Source: Streptomyces sp. IMTB 2501 (GTDB taxonomy: Bacteria; Actinomycetota; Actinomycetes; Streptomycetales; Streptomycetaceae). From it: a stretch of DNA of 64,000 nucleotides. The notes under the pieces were generated by a model. It made no database searches. It was not told the DNA's origin and saw nothing but the letters and a program-made list of their open reading frames with translations. A program made the position numbers and the translations under genes. The stretch is taken from NCBI RefSeq assembly GCF_001953885.1, contig NZ_MQUS01000011.1, forward strand, positions 124,001 through 188,000. Direction: 5' to 3'. Shown piece by piece: positions 27,642 to 35,008 of this stretch; the stretch's first letter is position 1; each line of letters opens with the position of its first letter.

Positions 27642-28388
27642 ATGCCGAACGAGAGGTTACGTGCCGCCATGGCGGCTGGCGGTTGGACGTACGCGACCCT
27701 TGCGGACAAGGTCAAGGTCGACCTCAAGTCCGTTGAGCGCTGGGTCAACCTGGGGCGTACGCCGCGCCGTGCCACGGCCATGCTGGCAGCGGAAACACTG
27801 GGAGAAGACGTGCACGCTCTTTGGCCATCGCTCCGACAGGCGCGCCCCGCCCGCGCTGTCAGCCCGGAACTTGTGGCGCTCTACGATCAGCGGGCGGACA
27901 TCCCCGTATCGGCCTTCGTGGACCTGCTGACCCAGGCTCGCGAGCACATCGACGTGCTGGTGTATGCCGCTGTCTTCCTGCACGAGGCGTACCCGCGACT
28001 CAGCGAGCTGCTGCGAGAGCGAGCTGCCGACGGGTGCGTGGTCCGTATCGCAGTTGGCGACCCGGACAGTGTGAATGTCCAACAGCGTGGCCAGGAAGAG
28101 AGGTTCGGCAACGGGATCGAGTCCCGTTGCCGACTTGCCCTCATGCACTATCGCCCCCTTGCCGGGGTGCCCGGCATCGAGGTGCGGACCCATGCCACCA
28201 CGCTCTATAACTCGATCTACCGTGCGGATGACCAGGCGCTGGTCAATGCCCATGTCTGGGGCGTGAACGCCTACGGTGCTCCCGTGTGGCATCTTCGACG
28301 CAACGGAGAGGGCGGCATGTTCGACACCTACGCCAGCAGCTTCGACGCGGTGTGGGAGACCGCGACGCCGGTAAGCGAAGAAGGGTGA
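27642..28388 (+). CDS. XRE-type HTH protein with DUF5919 C-terminal domain
   Basis: The 248-residue protein begins at ATG 27642 behind GGGAGAG. Residues 1-60 form a helix-turn-helix (MAAGGWTYATLADKVKVDLKSVERWVN region) that pairs with an AETLG-type dimer helix. Residues about 80-245 match the DUF5919 domain (VDLLTQAREHIDVLVYAAVF, then DQALVNAHVWGVNA), which looks like a phospholipase-D-type fold, though I see no clear HxK pair. Its stop is two bases before the NUDIX gene, so the two are an operon. HTH-DUF5919/NUDIX pairs recur in Streptomyces. The signal they sense is unknown. Confidence 0.75.
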   Translation: MPNERLRAAMAAGGWTYATLADKVKVDLKSVERWVNLGRTPRRATAMLAAETLGEDVHALWPSLRQARPARAVSPELVALYDQRADIPVSAFVDLLTQAREHIDVLVYAAVFLHEAYPRLSELLRERAADGCVVRIAVGDPDSVNVQQRGQEERFGNGIESRCRLALMHYRPLAGVPGIEVRTHATTLYNSIYRADDQALVNAHVWGVNAYGAPVWHLRRNGEGGMFDTYASSFDAVWETATPVSEEG

Positions 28389-28390
28389 CG

Positions 28391-28861
28391 ATGGCACGGA
28401 CCGAGTACTACGACGACCCGGCGGCACCGGAGCCGAACAGCTTGGTGGTCGCCGCGTCCGCCGTGGTTACCGATGAGGAAGGGCGCGTACTCCTTCAGCG
28501 CCGGCGGGACAACGACCTTTGGGCGCTCCCTGGCGGCGGCATGGAGATGACCGACTCACTCCCGGGAACGGCCGTCCGCGAGGTGAAGGAGGAAACGGGT
28601 CTGGACGTAGAGATCACGGGGCTCGTGGGCACGTACACCGACCCTCGCCACATCATCGCCTACTCGGACGGTGAGGTGCGCAGGCAGTTCAACATCTGCT
28701 TCACCGCCCGCGTGGTCGGCGGCCGGCTCGTGATCTCAGACGAGTCCACCGAGCTGGGGTTCGTCCAGCCGGAGGAGATCGATCAACTGCCGATGCACCA
28801 CACGCAGCGGCTCAGGATCCGTCACTTCCTGGAGCACCGTGAGCGGCCCTATCTCGGCTGA
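28391..28861 (+). CDS. NUDIX hydrolase
   Basis: The 156-residue enzyme has a NUDIX box from GGGMEMTDS to REVKEETGLD. The first conserved Glu of the box is replaced by Asp, but the metal-binding REVKEE core is intact. NUDIX enzymes hydrolyse nucleoside diphosphates linked to another group, and the substrate here is unknown. The ATG lies two bases after the stop of the HTH-DUF5919 gene, implying coupled expression and a shared pathway, perhaps sensing or clearing a nucleotide signal. Confidence 0.85.
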   Translation: MARTEYYDDPAAPEPNSLVVAASAVVTDEEGRVLLQRRRDNDLWALPGGGMEMTDSLPGTAVREVKEETGLDVEITGLVGTYTDPRHIIAYSDGEVRRQFNICFTARVVGGRLVISDESTELGFVQPEEIDQLPMHHTQRLRIRHFLEHRERPYLG

Positions 28862-29224
28862 TCGAACCTGACACCGGCTTTAGAAGTTCGTTCTCCACCT
28901 GGTCGGGCCAGGGCCCGCCTTGTGCACCGGTGCCGCATATGGTTGCTGGTTGTCGCCGTCGTCCGCTGTCGTTGATGCCGCTCGTGGATGTCAGAACGGT
29001 GCAGCGACGTGCAAGCATGCTGCCGATCTCTCGTCTGCCGCCAGCCACTCGTCGAGCCGGACCCTGACCCGCTGGCTGCGGACGCCCTGCCAGCGAACCT
29101 CCTCTGACGAAGATCCGATGTCGGGAGTTTCAGGATTTCCGCACCGAACGCAGCCATTGTCGCCTAACCTACTGCCCTGAGCTGAGGATATTTATGGCAC
29201 GTCAAACTTCAGGGAGGATTCAAG
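28862..29224. other. Intergenic stretch before the PIN-like gene
   Basis: I see no convincing gene in this 363-bp stretch. Base composition falls toward AT across it, which marks the junction between GC-rich cargo and the AT-richer PIN-like gene. The promoter of that gene should lie in the last 80 bases (around TTTATGGCACGTCAAACTTC). Confidence 0.5.
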
Positions 29225-30460
29225 ATGAATTCTTTTATGGAGCCATTTTCTAGCCATTGGAGAATTACGAAGGATGGCATATCGAAAGCACTTGGCGAGT
29301 CGCTGATTGTTCTTGATTCGAGCGTACTTCTAGATCTCTATCGAGTTACACCGAGTGCAAGAAAAGAGATGATCAATAGTCTGCACACGGTGAGGGAAAA
29401 TCTATGGATTCCGCACCAAGTTGCTCTTGAGTTTCACAGCAATCGAGTCGAAGCCGCCCAGGATCAGCTCAACTTCTATAACGAGACGTGCAAAGCTCTC
29501 GAAGCGGCCCAGAATCAAGCCCTTCAACGACTTAACGAGTTCGCTAATAGATCGGCCCTTGATGCCGAAGAGAAGAGAGATCTAAAAGGGCCGCTTGAAC
29601 AAGCTTTCCGTGAGGCCATGGAGCGCGTTAGATCTCATCAAGGCGTCTTCGATCTAACACTGGGAAGAGTTCTCAACGACGACCCAGTCCTGAAGGCGCT
29701 AGCGCACCTCCTTGATGGCAGGGTAGGTCAGTCGCTGCCTGAAGAAGATCACGAAAGGGCTCTAGGGGAGGCTTCTCGACGCAAAGAAGCGCGTATCCCA
29801 CCAGGTTATAAAGACAGGGCCAAGAGGAATAACTCCGCCGGTGACTATATTTGGTGGGAGCAGACTCTCATCATGGCTGCGGAGATCCGGAAGCCTGTTC
29901 TAATCATCTCCAACGACGAGAAGGAGGACTGGCTTAACAAGCGGATCGACTTCCCTCTGGGGCCGCGTGAAGAGCTGATCCAAGAGATGAATCAGCGCGC
30001 GGATGTCTCCCTCAGGATCGTGAGCTTTCCTGCGTTCCTTGAGGCCATCAAGACAAATTCCAGCGTGCCTGTGAGCCGCGAAACTCTATCTCAAGCTAAT
30101 ATCGCGCGACGGCAAAGCGAAGAGCGGTCCAAGCGGATAATCTGCAGCCGCGCCTTGGTTGAAGATTATCTCACCTTTATGGGCCGTGCTATTGGTAGAT
30201 ATGAGGAGGAGCTGAAGAGAAATCTTGTGGAGCGCGGCAAAATAACGGACGACCCGGATGGTGAGGCCATTCTCGAAAGCGACATTCGGCGCGTTGAGTA
30301 CGCCATTTCAATGTACCGTGATCGGGCGGCAAAATTGGCAGAAGCTATCGATGGCGCCTCTTCCTTGAATGGTAACCTTGCATTGCGGATCGAAGACGAT
30401 TCTCTGCGGCTTGCGGTAATTAAACGCATGCGAGAGGCCCAGGCTGCGACACCCGACTGA
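29225..30460 (+). CDS. PIN-like domain nuclease (DUF4935/PIN_8 type), AT-rich cargo
   Basis: The 411-residue protein starts at ATG 29225 behind AGGGAGGA. The N-terminal half looks like a PIN-like RNase domain: a first acidic strand LIVLDSSVLLDLYR, the middle helix pair with LWIPHQVALEFHSNR, and a later acidic patch GDYIWWEQTL followed by KPVLIISNDEKEDW. These would supply the four acidic metal ligands. The C-terminal 140 residues are helical and unassigned. Base composition is visibly lower in GC and uses AGA, ATA and other codons that neighbours avoid, so it was acquired from another source. PIN-like proteins of this type occur in phage-defence contexts. Its role here is inferred only. Confidence 0.75.
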   Translation: MNSFMEPFSSHWRITKDGISKALGESLIVLDSSVLLDLYRVTPSARKEMINSLHTVRENLWIPHQVALEFHSNRVEAAQDQLNFYNETCKALEAAQNQALQRLNEFANRSALDAEEKRDLKGPLEQAFREAMERVRSHQGVFDLTLGRVLNDDPVLKALAHLLDGRVGQSLPEEDHERALGEASRRKEARIPPGYKDRAKRNNSAGDYIWWEQTLIMAAEIRKPVLIISNDEKEDWLNKRIDFPLGPREELIQEMNQRADVSLRIVSFPAFLEAIKTNSSVPVSRETLSQANIARRQSEERSKRIICSRALVEDYLTFMGRAIGRYEEELKRNLVERGKITDDPDGEAILESDIRRVEYAISMYRDRAAKLAEAIDGASSLNGNLALRIEDDSLRLAVIKRMREAQAATPD

Positions 30461-30584
30461 TTTAGATCGGTGGGGCGGCTTTGGGATGGAGTCGATTTGG
30501 TGTAAGTGATCACGGTTCATTACCGCTAGCCAGCGGATCGGGCAGGTTTGTGAGCCTGTCCTCAGTCGGGCTAGAACTGAAGTC

Positions 30585-30650
30585 CTCGGAACGTTCCGAG
30601 TCGGCGTCACCGTTCAGCGCTGACGGCAACCCTGACGGCAACGACGGCAC
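30585..30650. promoter_or_regulatory. 16-bp palindrome and triple TGACGGCA repeats near attR
   Basis: CTCGGAACGTTCCGAG (30585-30600) is a perfect palindrome. It is followed by TGACGGCAACC (30621-30631), TGACGGCAAC (30633-30642) and GACGGCAC (30643-30650). The repeated core matches the pair near attL. I read this cluster as the right-end arm region of the element's recombinase. The rest of 30461-30726 holds no gene that I can see. Confidence 0.5.
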
Positions 30651-30726
30651 ACGGAGACCGTTGATCACGACCATCAACGATCAGCCGGGCGGAAGGGAGA
30701 GCCCCCGCCCAACAGCCTGCCCGATC

Positions 30727-30769
30727 CTACGGATCAGAAGGTTGCAGGTTCGAATCCTGCCGAGTGCAC
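30727..30769 (+). repeat. attR: second copy of the 43-bp tRNA-Arg segment
   Basis: The segment is identical to 25970-26012 but lacks the 5' half of the tRNA, so it is not a gene. It marks the right boundary of the element. Confidence 0.92.
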
Positions 30770-30776
30770 GCAGGTT

Positions 30777-30804
30777 AGAGGCCCCGGAGTGATCCGGGGC
30801 CTCT
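30777..30804. terminator. Perfect hairpin just outside attR
   Basis: AGAGGCCCCGGA (30777-30788) and TCCGGGGCCTCT (30793-30804) pair perfectly across a GTGA loop, followed by TTGCATTTC. It resembles the hairpin after the intact tRNA and may be a second element's copy or the original downstream terminator. Confidence 0.75.
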
Positions 30805-30818
30805 TGCATTTCAGGGGC

Positions 30819-30839
30819 GTACAGCAGCGAAGTACAGCA
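30819..30839. repeat. Direct repeats GTACAGCA beside the second integrase
   Basis: GTACAGCA occurs at 30819-30826 and 30832-30839, a 13-bp period like that of the TTGACGGCA pair near attL but with another sequence. They may be the arm sites of the second integrase. Confidence 0.4.
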
Positions 30840-32025
30840 ACGGGGTCTGGATTGGCTGATCTCGGTCCCGGTACCACCCATGGCGGCGGACAGCTTGCCG
30901 AGCGCGGCCCGCACCTCTTCCTCGCTGGATTCCGCGTAGACCTCCATCGTCATGGCGATCTGCGAGTGCCGCGGGATTCGCTGTGCCACCTTCGGGTGGA
31001 CCTTCAGGGCGACCAGGAGCGAGCTGCACGTGTGCCGGGTGTTCCGGAGCGGGATCACCCGGAGACCGGCCCGGCGAGCCCGCAGGGCGAACATGCGGGT
31101 GAGGTTGCCCGGCTCGATCGGGGTTCCGTACTTCGTGGTGAAGATCAGCCCGCGAGTGTCCTGCCAGAGATCACCGGCCGCCTTCCGGTCCCCGGTCTGC
31201 TGGGCGCGGCGCATGCGGAGCGCGCTGAGACAGAACTCGGGGAGCGGAAGGAAGTCGTCGGACTCCTCCGTTTTGGTCTCCCGGTGCAGGATCTGTCGCC
31301 CCGCGCGCTGGATCTGGTGATCCACGTACAGTTCGCCGGACTCGAAGTCGATCGGCTTCCAGGTGAGGCCGAGAGCCTCACCGCGCCGCAGCCCCAGGCA
31401 GGGGGTCAGGACCCAGGCCGCGAAGAGCGGATCTCCTCGGGCGACGGAATCGGCGAGGAAGCGCCCGGCCTCGACCGCGGACCAGGGCTTGATCCGGTGG
31501 CGACGAGGCTTGGGCACCTTGACCAGGGAGGCCACGTTCTTATTGATCTCCTCTTCGGTCACGGCGTGGATGAGCGCAGCCCGCAGGGCGTCACGGGCCG
31601 CCTGGACGACGCGCCGGGACGGGTAAGCCTCGCAGCACTCCCCGACGGCACAGCAGCGCTGACGTGCCTTGGCCCGCTTGGCGTCCTTGCCCTGCGCGCA
31701 GCACTGGCAGATGCCGGCCAGCTTGGTCAGCCACTCCCGGACGTCCCGGACGGTCAACTTGTCGAGCCGCTTCCCGCCCAGGTGCGGGTTGATGCAGCCG
31801 CGCGTCCTGACAAGCTCCCGAGGACAGATCCGGCCAGGCGCAGGAAGATGGAATGCGGTGAGACGTACCGAGTACGTCGTCATCACCGTTGTCGGGCGGC
31901 GACTTCCGCGCGGCCGCGCGGACAGTGTCGCGGCCCATCGAACACCAACCCGCTGCGCCGCCCGGGCGGTCGGGTCACCCGCTTCCGCCGCCCCCTGCTC
32001 CACCGGATCGCACCCGGAGGCAACC

Positions 32026-32703
32026 ATGGGCAAAGTTCTCGGTGACGTGCTGGGTTTCGCGGCCGCCGTCGCGGTCAGCCCGCTCCCGATCATCGCGGTC
32101 ATCCTCATACTCGCCACGCCTCGGGGACGGCTCAACGGAGTTCTCTTCACCGTCGGCTGGATCCTGGGACTCTCGGCTCTGGGCGCGGTGATGCTGGCGA
32201 TCGCTTCTCCCGCGGGTGCCACCGCCCACGGCCGGTCGGCCACCTGGGTGGGGGTCCTCAAGCTCGCTCTGGGCGTGTTGCTCATGCTCTTCGGTGCCCG
32301 GCAGTGGCACCGGCGCCCCAAGGATCCCTCGCAAGCCCAACTACCGAAGTGGATGGGCGCGATCGACCGTCTCGCACCCGTCAAGGTCTTCGCGCTCGGG
32401 CTCGCCCTGGCCGCGCTCAACGCCAAGAACGCCCCGCTGACCATCGCCGCGGGTGCCGCGATCGGCTCGGCCGGGCTGCCGGCCGGGCAGCAGATCGCAT
32501 CGCTGGCGGTCTTCGTCCTGATCGCCACCCTCGGTGTGCTGGCCCCGTTGGGAGTCTTCCTGCTCGGGGGAGAGCGAGCCAGGACCACGCTCGGCAACTG
32601 GAAGGAGTGGGCAGCTCAGCACAATGTCGCCGTGATGGCCGTCCTGTTCTTCGTCCTCGGGCTGAAGCTGCTCGGAGACGGCATCTCCGTCCTCACCTCC
32701 TGA
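32026..32703 (+). CDS. GAP family (LysE-like, Sap) membrane protein
   Basis: The 225-residue integral membrane protein has about six hydrophobic segments (VLGFAAAVAVSPLPIIAVIL, VLFTVGWILGLSALGAVML and others) with a Pro-Leu-Pro motif in the first. This is the pattern of the actinobacterial GAP/sulfolipid-addressing family distantly related to LysE exporters. A transport substrate cannot be named. The ATG has GGAGG five bases upstream. The stretch 31830-32025 between the integrase remnant and this gene shows an inverted repeat GACGTAC-CGA-GTACGTC near 31861-31880 and no gene. Confidence 0.8.
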   Translation: MGKVLGDVLGFAAAVAVSPLPIIAVILILATPRGRLNGVLFTVGWILGLSALGAVMLAIASPAGATAHGRSATWVGVLKLALGVLLMLFGARQWHRRPKDPSQAQLPKWMGAIDRLAPVKVFALGLALAALNAKNAPLTIAAGAAIGSAGLPAGQQIASLAVFVLIATLGVLAPLGVFLLGGERARTTLGNWKEWAAQHNVAVMAVLFFVLGLKLLGDGISVLTS

Positions 32704-32776
32704 TGGCAGACGAAGAGCCGTGAGTGCCGGCTGTGGGGAGGATGGGCAGTCCTCCTTGCCGGAGCCGTAGTTGACG

Positions 32777-32828
32777 GTCGTACGGCCTGTGCACGCTCGT
32801 GCCGTCGTACGACCCGTGCACGCTCGTG
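32777..32828. repeat. Two near-identical 25-bp direct repeats
   Basis: The units at 32777-32801 and 32804-32828 both run from GTCGTACG to GTGCACGCTCGTG and differ at two positions. They lie between the ends of two convergent genes, so they are unlikely to be a promoter for either. Confidence 0.75.
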
Positions 32829-32912
32829 TCTCTGGACGAGGGCGAAGACGTACGGATCCCGGCTGCTGGGAGGGATCAAGACCGCCGGGCGCACCGCGCC
32901 CGGCGGCGCGCG

Positions 32913-33404
32913 TCAGCATTCCTCGTCGGGGTCGTTCCGGTTCAGCTTCTCGAGGTACTCGTGCGCCAGGTCCGTGGCGCGGGCGAACCAGTCGGTGATG
33001 ATCGCCAGTTCTTCGGGGGAGTAGTCGGAGAACAGGGCCGTCAGCCGTTTGTAGTGGCCGGTGTACACCGCTTCGACGCGGGTGACGGCGGCCGGTACGG
33101 CTGCCACGCGGACCCGGCGGCGGTCCGTGGGGTCGGGGCGGCGGGTGACATAGCCGGCACGTTCGAGGCGGTTGAGGATGCCGGTCACCGCGCCGGTGGT
33201 GACATGGGCGCGGGCGGCGAGGTCGCCGGCCGTCAGCAGGTCGTCGCCGGCCTCCAGGACGAAGGCGAAACAGGTCAGGTCGGTGACGCTCAGACCCAGC
33301 CGCCGGGCCAGCTCCTGCTGTCCGATCACGTGGGCGGCGATGAGGTGGTCCATGGCCGACAGCGCCTGGGCCGGGGTGGCGGGCGGTCGCGGCGTGCCGT
33401 GCAT
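32913..33404 (-). CDS. MarR-family transcriptional regulator
   Basis: The 163-residue protein has the MarR winged helix at about residues 40-110: LTAGDLAARAHVTTGAVTGIL as recognition region, then GYVTRRPDPTDRRRVRV as wing. It is divergent from the small membrane protein gene at 33487. The 82-bp gap between them carries a direct repeat that is the likely operator, so it probably represses itself and that gene. Confidence 0.88.
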   Translation of the reverse strand: MHGTPRPPATPAQALSAMDHLIAAHVIGQQELARRLGLSVTDLTCFAFVLEAGDDLLTAGDLAARAHVTTGAVTGILNRLERAGYVTRRPDPTDRRRVRVAAVPAAVTRVEAVYTGHYKRLTALFSDYSPEELAIITDWFARATDLAHEYLEKLNRNDPDEEC

Positions 33405-33416
33405 CTTTCGGAATCC

Positions 33417-33461
33417 CTTAGCTCGTGAGATATTCGAGAAGTAAATTTCTTAGTTCGTGAG
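33417..33461. promoter_or_regulatory. Direct-repeat operator between marR-type gene and small membrane protein
   Basis: CTTAGCTCGTGAG (33417-33429) and CTTAGTTCGTGAG (33449-33461) differ at one position and start 32 bases apart, about three helical turns. The intervening AT-rich bases (ATTCGAGAAGTAAATTTC) would serve as the divergent promoter core. Confidence 0.6.
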
Positions 33462-33486
33462 GGAATCTCGTCCCCGGAGGCGCTGT

Positions 33487-33843
33487 ATGAGTCTGTACGA
33501 CGAGGGTCACACGATCGCCGGCTGGACCGGCTTCGGCATCGCGACGGTGGGATGCGGTGTGGTCGGGCTGGGGGTGTGCGAGGCCTCGCTGCCGGTGGCC
33601 GTGGGCGGGCTCGCCGTCGCGGCCGTGAGCGTGGTGGTGACGTGGGTCCTGCATCTGGCCGGCTGGGGCAAGCCGCCGGGTGTACGGCTGCGCCAGGAGT
33701 GGGGTATGCGGGTCCGGGACGGACAGGCCCGGGAGGGGCACGCCGGGTGTGTCAGCTGCCGGCTGGCGGGGCGGGAGCGCCGGGCCGCCGTGCTGCCCGC
33801 GACGAAGGGTGCCGGATCGATGCCCCTGTCGCCTGTCGAGTGA
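33487..33843 (+). CDS. Small membrane protein with two membrane segments
   Basis: The 118-residue protein begins MSLYDEGHTIAGWTGFGI behind a GGAGG site. Two hydrophobic segments (about 8-28 and 35-58) are followed by a hydrophilic C-terminus containing CVSCRLAGRER, a possible single Cys pair. The opening resembles the actinobacterial HGxxPAAW small membrane proteins, of unknown function. Divergence from the MarR gene suggests it is the regulated target. Confidence 0.7.
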   Translation: MSLYDEGHTIAGWTGFGIATVGCGVVGLGVCEASLPVAVGGLAVAAVSVVVTWVLHLAGWGKPPGVRLRQEWGMRVRDGQAREGHAGCVSCRLAGRERRAAVLPATKGAGSMPLSPVE

Positions 33844-33915
33844 ATGTGCTTTCAGAGAGCAGCAGTTGGTGATCGCCGTCCCTGGCTTCCGCGGCTGCGA
33901 CAGGATCCGCCGGAC

Positions 33916-33963
33916 AGGACCTGGGTCCGGAAAGGCCCTGGGTCCGGACAGGCCCTGGACCCC
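33916..33963. repeat. Three tandem 17-bp units
   Basis: AGGACCTGGGTCCGGAA, AGGCCCTGGGTCCGGAC and a partial AGGCCCTGGACCCC follow one another at a 17-bp period between two rightward genes. Each unit contains the near-palindrome CCTGGGTCCGG. Confidence 0.75.
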
Positions 33964-34045
33964 ACCGGGGCGGCCGGCGGGGCGGAAGCGGGGTTGCCTG
34001 CCGCCCACAGCCCGTTGTCAGACCCACCACATACCCTCACAAGTG

Positions 34046-34921
34046 ATGGGACAGGTATGGAAGTGCACCGGACTGCGCTGGTCGTCCGATGGGCCCGTGC
34101 TGGTGTGGGACGGCGGGCGGTGCAGCGGGCTGCCCTGGGGGAAGCGGGTCGGTTTCGCGGTGCCGAAAGGGGGTGTGCGGACGTGTGTGGGGGCGCGGGG
34201 GCATGTGTGTCCGGTGCGGGCCGTGGTGCCGGGGCGAAGTACGGGGGCCCGGTGCGAGGAGTGTGCGCGGCTGGAGCGGGCGCATTCCGTGGCCGCCGAC
34301 ACGATCGCCGACGACCCCCGGCCGTACCGGGTGTATCTGGCGTGGTTCGGGCCCGGGATGGTCAAGGTCGGGATCACCGCCGTGGAGCGGGGCGGCGCGC
34401 GGCTGCTCGAACAGGGTGCCGTCTGTTTCAGCTGGCTCGGTACCGGTCCGCTGATGGCCGCCCGGCGCACCGAAGAGCTGTTGCGGGCCGCGCTCCAGGT
34501 GCCGGACCGGATTCCGTACGCCGAGAAACGGGCCGTGCGGGCGGACCTGCCGGGGAGCGCGGACGAGCGTGCCGCCGAGGTGCGGGAACTGCATGCGCGG
34601 GCCGTGGCGCTCGCCGGGTGGCCGGAGTCCCTGCGGCCGGAGCCCTGTGAAGTGACCGATCACTTCGGGGTTTTCGGGCTCGACCGGGCGGCGGCCGCGT
34701 TCGGTGAGGTCGTGGAGCTGGCCCCGGGCGGAGCCGTGAGCGGTGAACTGGTCTCGGCCGCCGGGCCCGATCTGCATCTGGCGGTCGGGGCACGCGGGGT
34801 CGTCGTACTCGACACACGGCTGATGGCGGGGTGGGAGCTGGTGCCGTCGGCTGCTTCGGGCATGGCCGGACTCACCTTTCGCGTACGGGAGTTCACACAG
34901 GAGCAGGAGGGCCTGTTCTGA
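34046..34921 (+). CDS. DUF2797 family protein
   Basis: The 291-residue protein matches the actinobacterial DUF2797 family. An N-terminal part has possible zinc ligands (WKCTGLRW, GGRCSG, GHVCPVRAVV, RCEECARLE). A central segment, YRVYLAWFGPGMVKVGITAV then GARLLEQGA, resembles the GIY-YIG/T5orf172 nuclease core in layout, although catalysis is unproven. The start is uncertain: ATG 34046 has no ribosome site and GTG 34043 abuts it. The gene is transcribed alone. Confidence 0.72.
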   Translation: MGQVWKCTGLRWSSDGPVLVWDGGRCSGLPWGKRVGFAVPKGGVRTCVGARGHVCPVRAVVPGRSTGARCEECARLERAHSVAADTIADDPRPYRVYLAWFGPGMVKVGITAVERGGARLLEQGAVCFSWLGTGPLMAARRTEELLRAALQVPDRIPYAEKRAVRADLPGSADERAAEVRELHARAVALAGWPESLRPEPCEVTDHFGVFGLDRAAAAFGEVVELAPGGAVSGELVSAAGPDLHLAVGARGVVVLDTRLMAGWELVPSAASGMAGLTFRVREFTQEQEGLF

Positions 34922-35008
34922 GGCGGAGGCAAAGACTCGGATCCCGTACGGATCCCTTTCGGCAAGGGCCATGGACGCCGAACGGCCGTGCGGCCGACGG
35001 TGGTGGAC

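Larger units (their letters stand above)
26013..30769. mobile_element. 4.76-kb integrated element in tRNA-Arg, probably decayed
   Basis: The interval is bounded by the two 43-bp repeats. It holds a truncated integrase pointing toward the tRNA, a DUF6415 gene, an HTH-DUF5919 gene coupled to a NUDIX gene, and an AT-richer PIN-like gene. Conjugation genes (FtsK-like transfer protein, replication initiator, Xis) of pSAM2-type elements are absent, so this is either a deletion derivative or a cargo-only island. Direct repeats that could be integrase arm sites lie inside both ends. A second integrase remnant beyond the right repeat suggests a former tandem insertion. Confidence 0.8.
30681..31829 (-). 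pseudogene. Second tyrosine integrase, truncated and with altered active site
   Basis: Similarity to integrases runs from about 31829 down to about 30820, and the frame then reads through the att repeat to a stop at 30681. The N-terminal domain is missing. The catalytic Arg (LGLRRGEALGLTW) and the final Tyr (TMEVYAE) are present. The box that should read HDxRxT is RNTRHT, so the conserved His is lost. It shares with the first integrase a cysteine-rich insertion (CQCCAQGKDAK, RCCAVGECC). It is most likely the remnant of a separate, earlier element that used the same tRNA. No third att copy was found downstream. Confidence 0.75.

Noticed and set aside
28849..29157. Leftward 102-codon frame in the gap before the PIN-like gene
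   Set aside because: Ser/Arg/Thr-rich sequence without motif or ribosome site. It looks like a chance open frame.
31830..32025. Possible third att copy downstream of the second integrase
   Set aside because: I looked for the conserved GGTTCGAATCCTGC core beyond 30769 and did not see it here or further along.
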